From NCBI GenBank assembly GCA_030680355.1, contig JAUXVF010000031.1:434001-498000 (forward strand): a stretch of 64,000 nt of DNA. The letters run 5' to 3'. Below, in pieces: positions 56,967 through 64,000 of the stretch. The notes under the pieces were generated by a model. The model was not told the DNA's origin, made no database searches, and saw nothing but the letters and a program-made list of their open reading frames with translations. Source of the stretch: Caulobacter sp. Its GTDB lineage: Bacteria > Pseudomonadota > Alphaproteobacteria > Caulobacterales > Caulobacteraceae. The translations under genes were made by a program, and so were the position numbers. Position 1 is the first letter of the stretch; every line of letters begins with the position of its first letter.

Positions 56967-56982
56967 CCCCAGTTAGGGGGGG
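56967..56982. repeat. CCCC-AGTTA-GGGG hairpin, second copy
   Basis: CCCC (56967-56970) and GGGG (56976-56979) flank AGTTA; the stop codon of the LuxR/hydrolase fusion lies in the loop. The same design (CCCCC-GGTTA-GGGGG) occurs at 55194-55208, so the two hairpins bracket the secreted-protein operon. Confidence 0.4.
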
Positions 56983-58883
56983 CAGGCGCCGGCGACGAGG
57001 TCGGCGATGACCTCCGGGTGTGTGAAATAGACCAGCAGGCCGGCGCCGGCGATCGCGTGATAGCGAGCGTTCGGCAGGCCGGCCCTGATTTGATCACGGC
57101 TCGAATCCGAGGGGAGCCCGCAGTCCACGACTGTCCAGTGATCGCCGCTGATGGTCGCCGGCACGATCCAGCCGGCGACATAGGCGTAATGCTCGGCCGC
57201 AAATCCCTGGCTCGACCGGGCGAACATGCCCTGGGCGTCGCGAACCAGGGCGTCGAGAACGCCCGGCCTTTCCAGGGCAGCCTTGTCAGCCGGCAGATGG
57301 GCCAGGGTCTGGCGCATGATGCCTTCAAGCAGATCGGTGCGCGTTTGGCGGCGCAGCATCTCGGCGACCAGTTCGATCAGGTGCGGGTTGGCGGTGAAGG
57401 CCCGGGTCACCGCGCCCATGACGCTGGCGGGCTCGCGAACCGGGTAGACGCCGGGCCCCGCCGGCCATTTGGGGTTGATGACGATCCCAGCTGACACCCG
57501 GTCGCTGTGCCGGCTGGCGAACAGCAGGCCCGTGGGCGTGCTGGAATCGCGCATCATCAGCCTGGCGCTGTCGATGCGCAGGGCGTCCATGACCCTGGCC
57601 ATGTCGTCGGCGCCCTGGTCGAGGTAGGGCAGGTCGGGCGCGTCCGTCAGGCCGTAGCCAGGACGCTGGGGAACCAGCGGCCGGTAGCCGCGGGCATGCA
57701 GCGCGGCGACCAGGACCTGCGGCAGGCGCCGGCCGGTGGTGGCGCCGTGCATGATAATCACCGGCTTGCCGCTGCGCGGACCGTAGTCGGTGATGGCGAT
57801 ACGGCGGTCGCCGGAGGCCAGCACCCGCAGCCGGCCATTGGGGTCGGCGGGCTCCAGAACCGTTTCGGAGGCTCCGGACAGGGCCGCCAGGGTGCTGGTT
57901 TCGGCCGCCAGCCGGACCAGATCCTTGGCCTTGTTGACGCCCGTCTTGGCGAACACCGCCTTGAGCTGGCCGCGTACCGTGGCGTCCTTGACGCCGAGAC
58001 GCTCGGCGGCCTCGCGGGCGGTCATGCCCTGGGCGAAACAGGCGGCGGCCTTGGCTTCGGCCGGCGTCGCGCCGAAGTTGGCGGCCAGCACCGCCTCGAT
58101 GGCCGGCGGCGTCGGATGGTCGCCGCACATCAGGTCCATCATGCGACGGACCATGTCCGGCGAACGCCGGGCCCCGGCCTTCTTCATGGCCTTCTTGAGG
58201 GCCTCGCGGGCCGTTTCGCGGCCAACGCCGATGCGCGCGGCGGCGGCTACGAGGTTGGGGGCGTCGAGCAGGGCCTCGGCCAGCCGCGCCTCCAGCGGGG
58301 TCAGGCCAAAGGCGGCGGCCGCCCGGGCGGCGAGGTCCCCGGCCCTGGAGGGCGCGAAGCTGAGCAGGACGACGCGCCGCGCGCCGCCTTGCAGCGCCTT
58401 GCGGCAGTCTTCCGGCAGGGGCCAGCCCAGGCTCGTCGCCTGCACGCCCGCGCAGGCGGCGAGGGCGGCGCCGTCGGCGGCCTCGACCAGACCGGAGGCA
58501 TGACCCTCCTTCAGGGCCAGGCGGGCCAGATGACGAAAGGCCGTGGCCCCCGACTCCGGGCCGAACCATTTGCGGAAGGTCTCGTCGGCATGGATCAGGT
58601 CCCCGGCGGGACTTGCGACCGCGAAGCCGAGGGCGGAGCGGGGCGCCACCGTGACCGAACCTTCGGCGGCGTCGAACCTCGACGCCTCGGCCATGGCGGC
58701 GATCAGCGCCTCGGGCTCGCGGGTGAGCGAGAGCTCCAGGGCCGACCAGTCATCGAGAAGCGCTTGCGAGGGACGACCCTCGGCAAGCCGCGCCCGCAGA
58801 ATTTCGGGAAATGTATACGCGACTCTCTTCAGCACCGTCGTCAGGCCTCTATCCGGATCCCTCGACCGGATGCTGCACAGCAT
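56973..58883 (-). CDS. tandem LuxR-type HTH / alpha-beta-hydrolase-like fusion protein
   Basis: About 636 residues from ATG 58883 (GTG 58835 would give 620; neither has a clear ribosome-binding site). Order: an N-terminal sensor-like part with a PAS-like stretch (about 95-125), then two LuxR-like helix-turn-helix regions in tandem at about 205-255 (LTPLEARLAEALLDAP..., ARIGVGRETAREALKKA) and 280-335 (MTAREAAERLGVKDATVRGQ), then an alpha/beta-hydrolase-like domain (about 370-636). In the latter the oxyanion-type HG is present (IIMHGATTG), but the nucleophile elbow reads RDSST in place of GxSxG: the Ser is kept and both Gly are lost. It is therefore probably a regulator that binds a small molecule, and may be catalytically dead. 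The open frame runs further upstream into antisense of the next gene, which I discount. Confidence 0.75.
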   Translation of the reverse strand: MLCSIRSRDPDRGLTTVLKRVAYTFPEILRARLAEGRPSQALLDDWSALELSLTREPEALIAAMAEASRFDAAEGSVTVAPRSALGFAVASPAGDLIHADETFRKWFGPESGATAFRHLARLALKEGHASGLVEAADGAALAACAGVQATSLGWPLPEDCRKALQGGARRVVLLSFAPSRAGDLAARAAAAFGLTPLEARLAEALLDAPNLVAAAARIGVGRETAREALKKAMKKAGARRSPDMVRRMMDLMCGDHPTPPAIEAVLAANFGATPAEAKAAACFAQGMTAREAAERLGVKDATVRGQLKAVFAKTGVNKAKDLVRLAAETSTLAALSGASETVLEPADPNGRLRVLASGDRRIAITDYGPRSGKPVIIMHGATTGRRLPQVLVAALHARGYRPLVPQRPGYGLTDAPDLPYLDQGADDMARVMDALRIDSARLMMRDSSTPTGLLFASRHSDRVSAGIVINPKWPAGPGVYPVREPASVMGAVTRAFTANPHLIELVAEMLRRQTRTDLLEGIMRQTLAHLPADKAALERPGVLDALVRDAQGMFARSSQGFAAEHYAYVAGWIVPATISGDHWTVVDCGLPSDSSRDQIRAGLPNARYHAIAGAGLLVYFTHPEVIADLVAGACPP

Positions 58884-58937
58884 AGCGGGTTTCGGAGATG
58901 CGAACAGCGGTTGCTGACGGCGACTGGCCTGACGCCG

Positions 58938-58994
58938 CTTAAAGAATTTCTGCGTGACGCTGACGTCAAACAAACGTTTAAGTGAGCGCAGAAA
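58938..58994. promoter_or_regulatory. nested inverted repeats upstream of the Old Yellow Enzyme gene
   Basis: CTTAAA (58938-58943) pairs with TTTAAG (58977-58982) and TTTCTGCG (58947-58954) with CGCAGAAA (58987-58994). Between them lie the palindrome AAACGTTT (58972-58979) and a PsrA-like CAAAC-AAAC-GTTTA (58967-58980). The element sits in the divergent gap between the LuxR/hydrolase fusion and the OYE gene, with the CAAAC...GTTTA box 33 bases before the OYE start. Confidence 0.45.
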
Positions 58995-59012
58995 TCTGTC
59001 CAGGAGCCGCCC

Positions 59013-60113
59013 GTGTCGTCCGACGTTCTTTTCCAGCCTCTCCAGATCAAGTCCATGTCCCTGAAGAACCGCATCGTCATGGCCCCCATGACGCGGTCCT
59101 TCTCGCCCGGCGGCGTGCCGACCGACGATGTGGCGGCCTACTACGAACGGCGGGCGGCCAATGAGGTCGGGCTGATCGTGTCGGAGGGCACGGGGGTTAA
59201 CCGGCCGGCCTCGCTCAATGACAGCAACATCCCGCGCTTCCATGGCGAGGCCGAACTGGCCGGCTGGAAGACGGTCATCGACCGGGTTCACGCCGCCGAC
59301 GGCGTCATGGCGTCCCAGCTGTGGCACGTCGGGGCGGTGCGGTCGCGCGAGCCCGACTGGAACCCCGCCGGCGGCTATGACAGCCCCTCGGGCCTCTCCA
59401 GCCCCGGCCACCAGTTCGGCGAGCCGATGACCGACGCGGCCATCGCCGACACCATCGCCGCCTTCGCCAGCGCCGCCGCCTCGGCCAAGGCGTTGGGCTT
59501 CGACTCCGTCGAACTGCACGGCGCCCACGGCTATCTGATCGATCAGTTCTTCTGGGACGGGACCAACCAACGCACCGACCAATGGGGCGGCAAGACCCTG
59601 CCCGAGCGCACCCGGTTCGCGGTCGAGATCCTCAAGGCCGTCCGCGCGGCGGTGGGCGAGGACTATCCGGTCATCATTCGCCTGTCGCAGTGGAAACAGC
59701 AGGACTTCACCGCCAAACTGGCCGCCAATCCAGTCGAGATGGAAGCCTGGCTGCAGCCGCTGGCTGACGCCGGCGCCGACGTCTTCCACTGCTCGCAGCG
59801 TCGCATCTGGGAACCGGAGTTCGAGGGCAGTGACCTCAACTTCGCCGGCTGGGCCAGGAAGCTGACCGGCAAGCCGACGATCAGCGTCGGCTCGGTCGGG
59901 CTGTCAGGTGAGTTCATCGCCGCCTATGGCGGTGAAGCCAGCCAGCCGGCCTCGCTGGACAATCTGCTTGAGCGCATGGATCGTGGCGAGTTCGACATGG
60001 TCGCCGTCGGTCGCGCCCTGCTTCAGGACCCCGAATGGGTGGTCAAGGTCCGCGATGGCCGCAATGACGAGCTCAAGAGCTTCGAGCGCTCGGCGATGGG
60101 CGTTCTCTTCTAG
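59013..60113 (+). CDS. NADH:flavin oxidoreductase, Old Yellow Enzyme family
   Basis: 366-residue FMN-dependent TIM-barrel ene-reductase. The N-terminus QPLQIKSMSLKNRIVMAPMT and the block SVELHGAHGYLIDQFF (then WDGTNQRTDQWGG) are the standard FMN/substrate signatures; the HGAHG His is the substrate-binding residue and QLWHVG lies next to FMN. It starts at GTG 59013 after AGGAG at 59002. The 4-base overlap with the convergent kinase means the two genes share their ends. Typical substrates are alpha,beta-unsaturated carbonyls; the real one is unknown. The divergent LuxR/hydrolase fusion may regulate it. Confidence 0.9.
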   Translation: MSSDVLFQPLQIKSMSLKNRIVMAPMTRSFSPGGVPTDDVAAYYERRAANEVGLIVSEGTGVNRPASLNDSNIPRFHGEAELAGWKTVIDRVHAADGVMASQLWHVGAVRSREPDWNPAGGYDSPSGLSSPGHQFGEPMTDAAIADTIAAFASAAASAKALGFDSVELHGAHGYLIDQFFWDGTNQRTDQWGGKTLPERTRFAVEILKAVRAAVGEDYPVIIRLSQWKQQDFTAKLAANPVEMEAWLQPLADAGADVFHCSQRRIWEPEFEGSDLNFAGWARKLTGKPTISVGSVGLSGEFIAAYGGEASQPASLDNLLERMDRGEFDMVAVGRALLQDPEWVVKVRDGRNDELKSFERSAMGVLF

Positions 60114-61861
60114 GTCGCTGCTTTAACTGCCTTGCGGGCGCGAGGCGCCGGCGCGCGGGCGGCGGTCTCGACCGCCGCGATCAGGGCGCCGGGCTGGATC
60201 GGCTTGGCCTGCAACCCGTCGAAGCCCAGGCCGGCCAGGCGCGAGTCCTCGCCGGCCATGGCGTCGGCGGTCAGGGCGATTACGGGTGTGTCGATGTCCC
60301 CCGCCTCGCCGGCGCGGATTCGGCGCACCGCCTCGACCCCGCCCATGCGCGGCATATGCACGTCCATGAGGACGACACTGAAGGCCTGATTGCTCATCAT
60401 CGCCAGGGCTTCGGCCCCGTCGGCGGCCGTCTCGACGTCGGCGCCGGCGGCTTCCAGAATGGCGCGCGCGACTGCCTGGTTGACCGTGTTGTCGTCGACG
60501 ACGAGGACGCGCAGGTCGCCCAGGCCTGGGTCGTCGATGGCGGCGGGCGCGGCGACGTCCGCGATTCCCTCGGCCAGCGGCAGAGCGAGGGTGAGCCGGA
60601 AGGTGGAGCCGACGCCGACGCGGGTCTCCACGCGGATATCGCCGTCCATCAGGTCCGACAGATGCTTGCTGATCGCCAGGCCCAGTCCGGTGCCGCCGAA
60701 CTTGCGAGCGACGGAAACCCCGGCCTGGGTGAAGGCCTGGAACAGACGGTCGGCCTGATCCTCGGTCATGCCGGGACCGGTGTCGGATACGGCGATCTCG
60801 AGACGGGCGGTCCCCGACCTGGCGCCGGGCAGGCTGCGGATGGACAGTTCCACGCGGCCTGTCTCTGTGAATTTCAGAGCATTGGAGATCAGGTTCAGCA
60901 TCACCTGACGAAGGCGATTGGGGTCGCCCCGCACCCACTGCGGTGCGGCGGGATCGAGATCATAGACCAGGGCCAGTCCCTTGGCGTCGGCGGCCTCGGT
61001 CCACAGAGCGGCGACGCGGGCGCCAAGGTCGTGCAGGTCGAAGGCGATCGCCTCCAATTCCAGCTTGCCGGCCTCGATCTTGGACAGGTCGAGGATGTCG
61101 TTGAGGATGGTCATCAGCCCGTCGCCGGAGCGGATCAGCATGTCCACCTGCTCCGCCTGACGGGGCCGCAGCCGGTCCAGCTTCAAGGCATGGGCCATGC
61201 CCAGGACGCCGTTCATGGGGGTGCGCAGTTCGTGGCTCATCATCGCCAGGAAAGCAGACTTGGCGTGGTTGGCGTTGATCGCCTCGCCCCGGGCGTCCTG
61301 CAAGGCCGCGAAGGTCCGCGCATTGACCATGGTGCTTAGGCCCATCTGCGCCACGGCCCCGATCGCCAGCATCACGAGCGTCACCCGCTCGATGCCGTAA
61401 AAGTCGCCAAAGAAGGCCGGTAGCAGGATCAGGGTCAGGGCCGGCAGGCCGCCGACGACCAGTAACGCGGCCTTGGATCGGAAGGCGAAGGACTGGGCGT
61501 GAATCATCAGGGTGGCCAGGATCACGATCGCGGTCAGGCGCTCGGCCATTCCGCCCGATCGCCAGTAAAGCAATATCGCCGCGAGCCAGACCAGGGTCGC
61601 CACGACCATGCCCAGAAGCAGGTTCAGCTTCAGGCGTTGCCCGGGCTCCGGCGCGCGCTCAACGGCCGCGACGGTGGCGCGGGTGATCAGCTCGCTGATG
61701 AAATAGGCGGCGATCCACAACACCGCGACGGGTAGGCCGAGATTGAGGCCGAGCAACACGGCGTTCAGCACCGCGATGGCGTTGCGTGGACCCGCCGTGC
61801 GGCGTGAGCCCATCTCGAGAACGTTGGAAACGTCATCGAGGAAGGTCCATGGCTTCGGCAT
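60110..61861 (-). CDS. hybrid sensor histidine kinase/response regulator
   Basis: 583 residues. The N-terminal half of the sensor part has five or six membrane helices (about 28-175) with almost no periplasmic loop. HisKA follows with His210 (FLAMMSHELRTPMNGVLGMA), then a HATPase domain (SNALKFT, DTGPGMT, TGLGLAI) and a C-terminal receiver domain with acceptor Asp500 (VVLMDVHMPRMGG) and the acidic pair in VVDDN. With no Hpt or output domain, it must pass its phosphate to a separate Hpt protein. The signal is probably sensed in the membrane. Stop overlaps that of the OYE gene by 4 bases. Confidence 0.92.
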   Translation of the reverse strand: MPKPWTFLDDVSNVLEMGSRRTAGPRNAIAVLNAVLLGLNLGLPVAVLWIAAYFISELITRATVAAVERAPEPGQRLKLNLLLGMVVATLVWLAAILLYWRSGGMAERLTAIVILATLMIHAQSFAFRSKAALLVVGGLPALTLILLPAFFGDFYGIERVTLVMLAIGAVAQMGLSTMVNARTFAALQDARGEAINANHAKSAFLAMMSHELRTPMNGVLGMAHALKLDRLRPRQAEQVDMLIRSGDGLMTILNDILDLSKIEAGKLELEAIAFDLHDLGARVAALWTEAADAKGLALVYDLDPAAPQWVRGDPNRLRQVMLNLISNALKFTETGRVELSIRSLPGARSGTARLEIAVSDTGPGMTEDQADRLFQAFTQAGVSVARKFGGTGLGLAISKHLSDLMDGDIRVETRVGVGSTFRLTLALPLAEGIADVAAPAAIDDPGLGDLRVLVVDDNTVNQAVARAILEAAGADVETAADGAEALAMMSNQAFSVVLMDVHMPRMGGVEAVRRIRAGEAGDIDTPVIALTADAMAGEDSRLAGLGFDGLQAKPIQPGALIAAVETAARAPAPRARKAVKAAT

Positions 61862-62018
61862 TGGCGACGCTACTCCCGCCGGCCCACAGTGGCCGGGTGT
61901 GCGAAACCGTACGGCCTAATGATGAACAGTTGCCTCCGCCGCCGCCCGTCCTCGCCTGTGGTTGCTCGGGGAGCTCGCGGGGATCTACAGTGGCCGTGAC
62001 GATGGGAGACGCTCGTTC

Positions 62019-62882
62019 ATGCTGACCGAGATTGATCGAATTCTTCTGGCGACTCCTGACGTTGTCGGCTCCGCCATGCCTTGGCGCGACCTGCTGGGCG
62101 CTGAATTCGTCAGTCGTGACCGTCTGGCCAGTCTGGCCGCCCAGCGCATGACCCTTCGAGTCGGAACCACTGACATCGAGTTCCTCGAACCGGACGGGGA
62201 GGGCGTGATCGCCGACGAACTGCGCCGTCGCGGCCGGGCGCATCTGTTCGCGGCGGGTGCGGGGTCGCCGGATGCGGCCGGCGTCGCCCGTCATGCCGCC
62301 GGCCAGGGCGCGATCTGCCAGGAGGCCGATGGCCGGTCCTATGTCACCCTTGAGATCGAAAACGCCCCGATCCGGTTCGTGGTCTCGCCTCAGGAAGAGC
62401 GCGAAGCGGCGGGCGCGCTCGACTTCCTCTATGAGGCCACGGTGTTGGCCGCTGACCAGGCCGCCGCTGTCGACCACATCGCCCGGGCCTTCGCGCTCGA
62501 TCCGGCGGCGTTCACGACCATCACCTCCGAGGCCTTCGGCTACACCGGCGTCCTGACCCTGTTCGACCCCGAGCGCCTGCACCGGTTCGAGGTCATCACC
62601 CCCATCGATATGGACAAGACGATGGGCCGCTACTACCGGCGGGAGGGGGCCTCTTTCTACATGGCCTTCGCCGAGAGCGGTGACATGGCCTTGATTGAGC
62701 GCCTGGCGGGCGAGGCCGCCGTCGGCATCACCGTTGAGCGCCCGGACGGCCGTGATCCGGCCCTGACCGCCGATCAGTTGTGGCTGCATCCCAAGACCCT
62801 CGGTGGCATGATGCTGGGCGTCTCGCGCCCGTCGATGGCCTGGCGCTGGTCGGGCAAACCTGAACGCGTGGAGACGATCTGA
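62019..62882 (+). CDS. VOC-superfamily (glyoxalase-like) protein, two-domain
   Basis: 287 residues. The two halves each have VOC-type strand patterns (residues about 1-130: EIDRILLATPDVVGSAMPWR; 145-280: FLYEATVLAADQAAAVDHIA), as in glyoxalase-like two-domain proteins. I see no full set of metal ligands in one module. ATG 62019 follows GGGAGA; the frame can be extended to 61962 but with no ribosome-binding sequence. It is coupled to the enoyl-CoA hydratase by a TGATG overlap, so it probably acts on a CoA-linked or related substrate. Confidence 0.78.
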   Translation: MLTEIDRILLATPDVVGSAMPWRDLLGAEFVSRDRLASLAAQRMTLRVGTTDIEFLEPDGEGVIADELRRRGRAHLFAAGAGSPDAAGVARHAAGQGAICQEADGRSYVTLEIENAPIRFVVSPQEEREAAGALDFLYEATVLAADQAAAVDHIARAFALDPAAFTTITSEAFGYTGVLTLFDPERLHRFEVITPIDMDKTMGRYYRREGASFYMAFAESGDMALIERLAGEAAVGITVERPDGRDPALTADQLWLHPKTLGGMMLGVSRPSMAWRWSGKPERVETI

Positions 62883-63649
62883 TGGTTCTGAGCATCACTG
62901 ACCAGGGCCGCAGCCGTGTCCTGACCTTCAACCGGCCTGACCAGCTCAATGCGATGAACGACGCGCTCTACGACGCCATCACCGAGGCCCTGACCGCGGC
63001 GGCGACCGACGCCGGCGTGTCGGCGGTGGTGCTGACCGGCGCCGGCCGCGCCTTCTGCGCCGGCCAGGACCTGGCCGAGATGGCCAATCGTCCGACCTAT
63101 CCGGCCGGGGAGCGACACGGCTTCGGTCCCTTCATTGAGACTCTGGAGGCCTTTCCCAAGCCCCTGTGCGCGGCGGTCAACGGCCTGGGTGTCGGCATTG
63201 GCCTGACCCTGCTGCCCTACTGCGACAAGGTGATCATGGCCCCGACCGCCCGGTTGCGCGCGCCCTTCGTGTCGCTGGGGGTCACGGCCGAGGCGGGCAG
63301 CACCCTGCTGTTGCCGGCCCTGATCGGCTGGCCAGCGGCCGCCGACATCCTGCTGACCGGCCGCTGGGTCAGCGCCGCCAACGCCGTCGAGATCGGCCTG
63401 GCTCAGGAGATCGCCCCCGAAGGCGGGTTGCTGGACCGGGCTCAGGCCTGGGCCGATCAGTTCAGGGACCTGCCGGTCGCCTCCCTGATCGCAACGCGGT
63501 CGCTGATGATCGCCGCCCGGGTCGACGCCGGCGCCGCCGCCCGTCACCGGGAGGATCATCTGTTCCGAAAACTGGCCGGCGGCCCGGCGAATCTGGAAGC
63601 CCTGGCGGCTTTCCGCGAAAAGCGCCCGGCCGATTTCGGCGCCATGTAG
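62882..63649 (+). CDS. enoyl-CoA hydratase/isomerase family protein
   Basis: 255-residue crotonase-fold enzyme. The first oxyanion-hole block is AGRAFCAGQDLAEMA and the second LGVTAEAGSTLLLP, in which Glu of TAEAGS is in the place of a crotonase catalytic residue. It is close to the PaaG/isomerase type rather than classic crotonase. Substrate unknown. Translation is coupled to the VOC gene, and the stop is 4 bases from the end of a convergent gene. Confidence 0.9.
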   Translation: MVLSITDQGRSRVLTFNRPDQLNAMNDALYDAITEALTAAATDAGVSAVVLTGAGRAFCAGQDLAEMANRPTYPAGERHGFGPFIETLEAFPKPLCAAVNGLGVGIGLTLLPYCDKVIMAPTARLRAPFVSLGVTAEAGSTLLLPALIGWPAAADILLTGRWVSAANAVEIGLAQEIAPEGGLLDRAQAWADQFRDLPVASLIATRSLMIAARVDAGAAARHREDHLFRKLAGGPANLEALAAFREKRPADFGAM

Positions 63650-63653
63650 GCGT

Positions 63654-64000
63654 CTAGCGCGCCATTCCCCCCGCCAGATCAGCCTCCGCCCCGGCGACCG
63701 TCCGCGCGCCAGCCCCGGTCGATGTTTGTGGAGCGGTGGCCGGCCGTCGGCCCTCGGCGGCGCTGGCATGGGCGTCGAACATCGCGGCCACGGCCTCGCC
63801 GTGGGAATAGTAGACTAGGAATCCGGCCTCCGGCAGTCTGGCGAAGGTGCAGCCCGGCAGGCCGGCGAAGGCCTCTTCAAGACCGGGCATAACGGTCCGT
63901 CCGCACTCGACCAGCAACCAAGGAATACCCGGTTTCAATGTTGGCGGGCGCCAGCCCCTCGCATAGACGCCCTGTTCGGTGGCGAAGCCGTGGCTGGTGC
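63654..64000 (-). CDS. C-terminal part of a second LuxR/hydrolase-like protein (partial)
   Basis: The frame enters at the right edge of the window and ends at 63654, giving about 115 residues. It can be aligned with the C-terminus of the fusion protein at 56973-58883: SHGFATEQGVYARGW (here) with SQGFAAEHYAYVAGW (there), WLLVECG with WTVVDCG, and EAGFLVYYSHGEAVAAMF with GAGLLVYFTHPEVIADLV. It is therefore a paralogue whose upstream domains lie outside the window. It has a longer Ala/Gly-rich tail than the first copy. It is convergent with the enoyl-CoA hydratase gene. Confidence 0.65.
   Translation of the reverse strand, partial: TSHGFATEQGVYARGWRPPTLKPGIPWLLVECGRTVMPGLEEAFAGLPGCTFARLPEAGFLVYYSHGEAVAAMFDAHASAAEGRRPATAPQTSTGAGARTVAGAEADLAGGMAR

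Noticed and set aside
59199..59206. GGTTAACC inside the OYE gene as a CtrA site
   Set aside because: It is within coding sequence well after the start codon and has no partner arm.
58884..59789. Upstream extension of the LuxR/hydrolase frame through the OYE gene
   Set aside because: The extra residues are antisense to the OYE coding region and have the same artefact composition; the domain architecture is complete without them.

Overview
The window is high-GC, densely packed chromosomal DNA from an alphaproteobacterium, almost certainly a member of the Caulobacterales (Caulobacter/Phenylobacterium type). The evidence is a PleC-type histidine kinase, a cluster of GANTC (CcrM methylation) sites upstream of it, a cycH-cycJ-cycK-cycL style cytochrome c maturation operon, a B3 metallo-beta-lactamase of the CAU-1/Mbl1b type inside a methionine operon, a CtrA half-site, and many small secreted proteins of a style common in this order. 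No rRNA, tRNA, CRISPR array, integrase or transposase gene was seen. The window looks like core and near-core chromosome, with two palindromic intergenic repeats as the only mobile-like DNA.

Layout. 0-4.2 kb: end of an unidentified gene, then ccmI-ccmE-ccmF-ccmH joined by ATGA overlaps. 4.3-10.9 kb: DegP/HtrA protease, an OmpR-type response regulator and its histidine kinase, and glnE. 10.9-13 kb: EF-hand protein, ECF sigma factor, likely anti-sigma factor and CpxP-like protein. 13-19.6 kb (minus strand): Tat-exported tyrosinase, pleC, pepN. 19.65-20.8 kb: AbrB/MazF-type toxin-antitoxin pair with a palindromic operator, and a hypothetical gene. 20.9-23.5 kb: two acyl-CoA dehydrogenases framed by palindromic repeats. 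23.5-26.4 kb (minus): PhoH-like ATPase with a structured leader, and a vWA protein. 26.7-29.6 kb: SEL1-repeat lipoprotein and a beta-helix protein. 29.6-32.9 kb: copper-uptake operon (DUF2946-like protein, OprC-like TonB-dependent receptor, TonB). 32.9-40.4 kb: amidase, coiled-coil secreted protein, ettA, FlaR-like kinase, tandem-HTH regulator divergent from a 2-hydroxyacid dehydrogenase, CheY-like protein, VOC protein.

40.4-47.9 kb is a seven-gene methionine/one-carbon operon: ArsR-methyltransferase fusion regulator, metF, B3 metallo-beta-lactamase, the homocysteine half of MetH, two small ORFs, and the cobalamin half of MetH. 47.9-56.9 kb: Pro/Ala-rich secreted protein, 5-oxoprolinase-type ATPase, TerB-J-domain protein, small membrane protein, ABM monooxygenase plus acyl-CoA dehydrogenase, and a two-gene secreted-protein operon. 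57-64 kb: a tandem LuxR-HTH/alpha-beta-hydrolase fusion, Old Yellow Enzyme, hybrid histidine kinase, VOC protein, enoyl-CoA hydratase, and the C-terminus of a second copy of the hydrolase-fusion family at the window edge.

The features most worth a second look are the paired LuxR/pseudo-hydrolase fusions near acyl-CoA genes, the GANTC cluster at pleC, the beta-lactamase inside the methionine operon, the rare-codon patches in metH, and the structured phoH leader. All functional statements are from reading sequence and motifs; no database search was possible.
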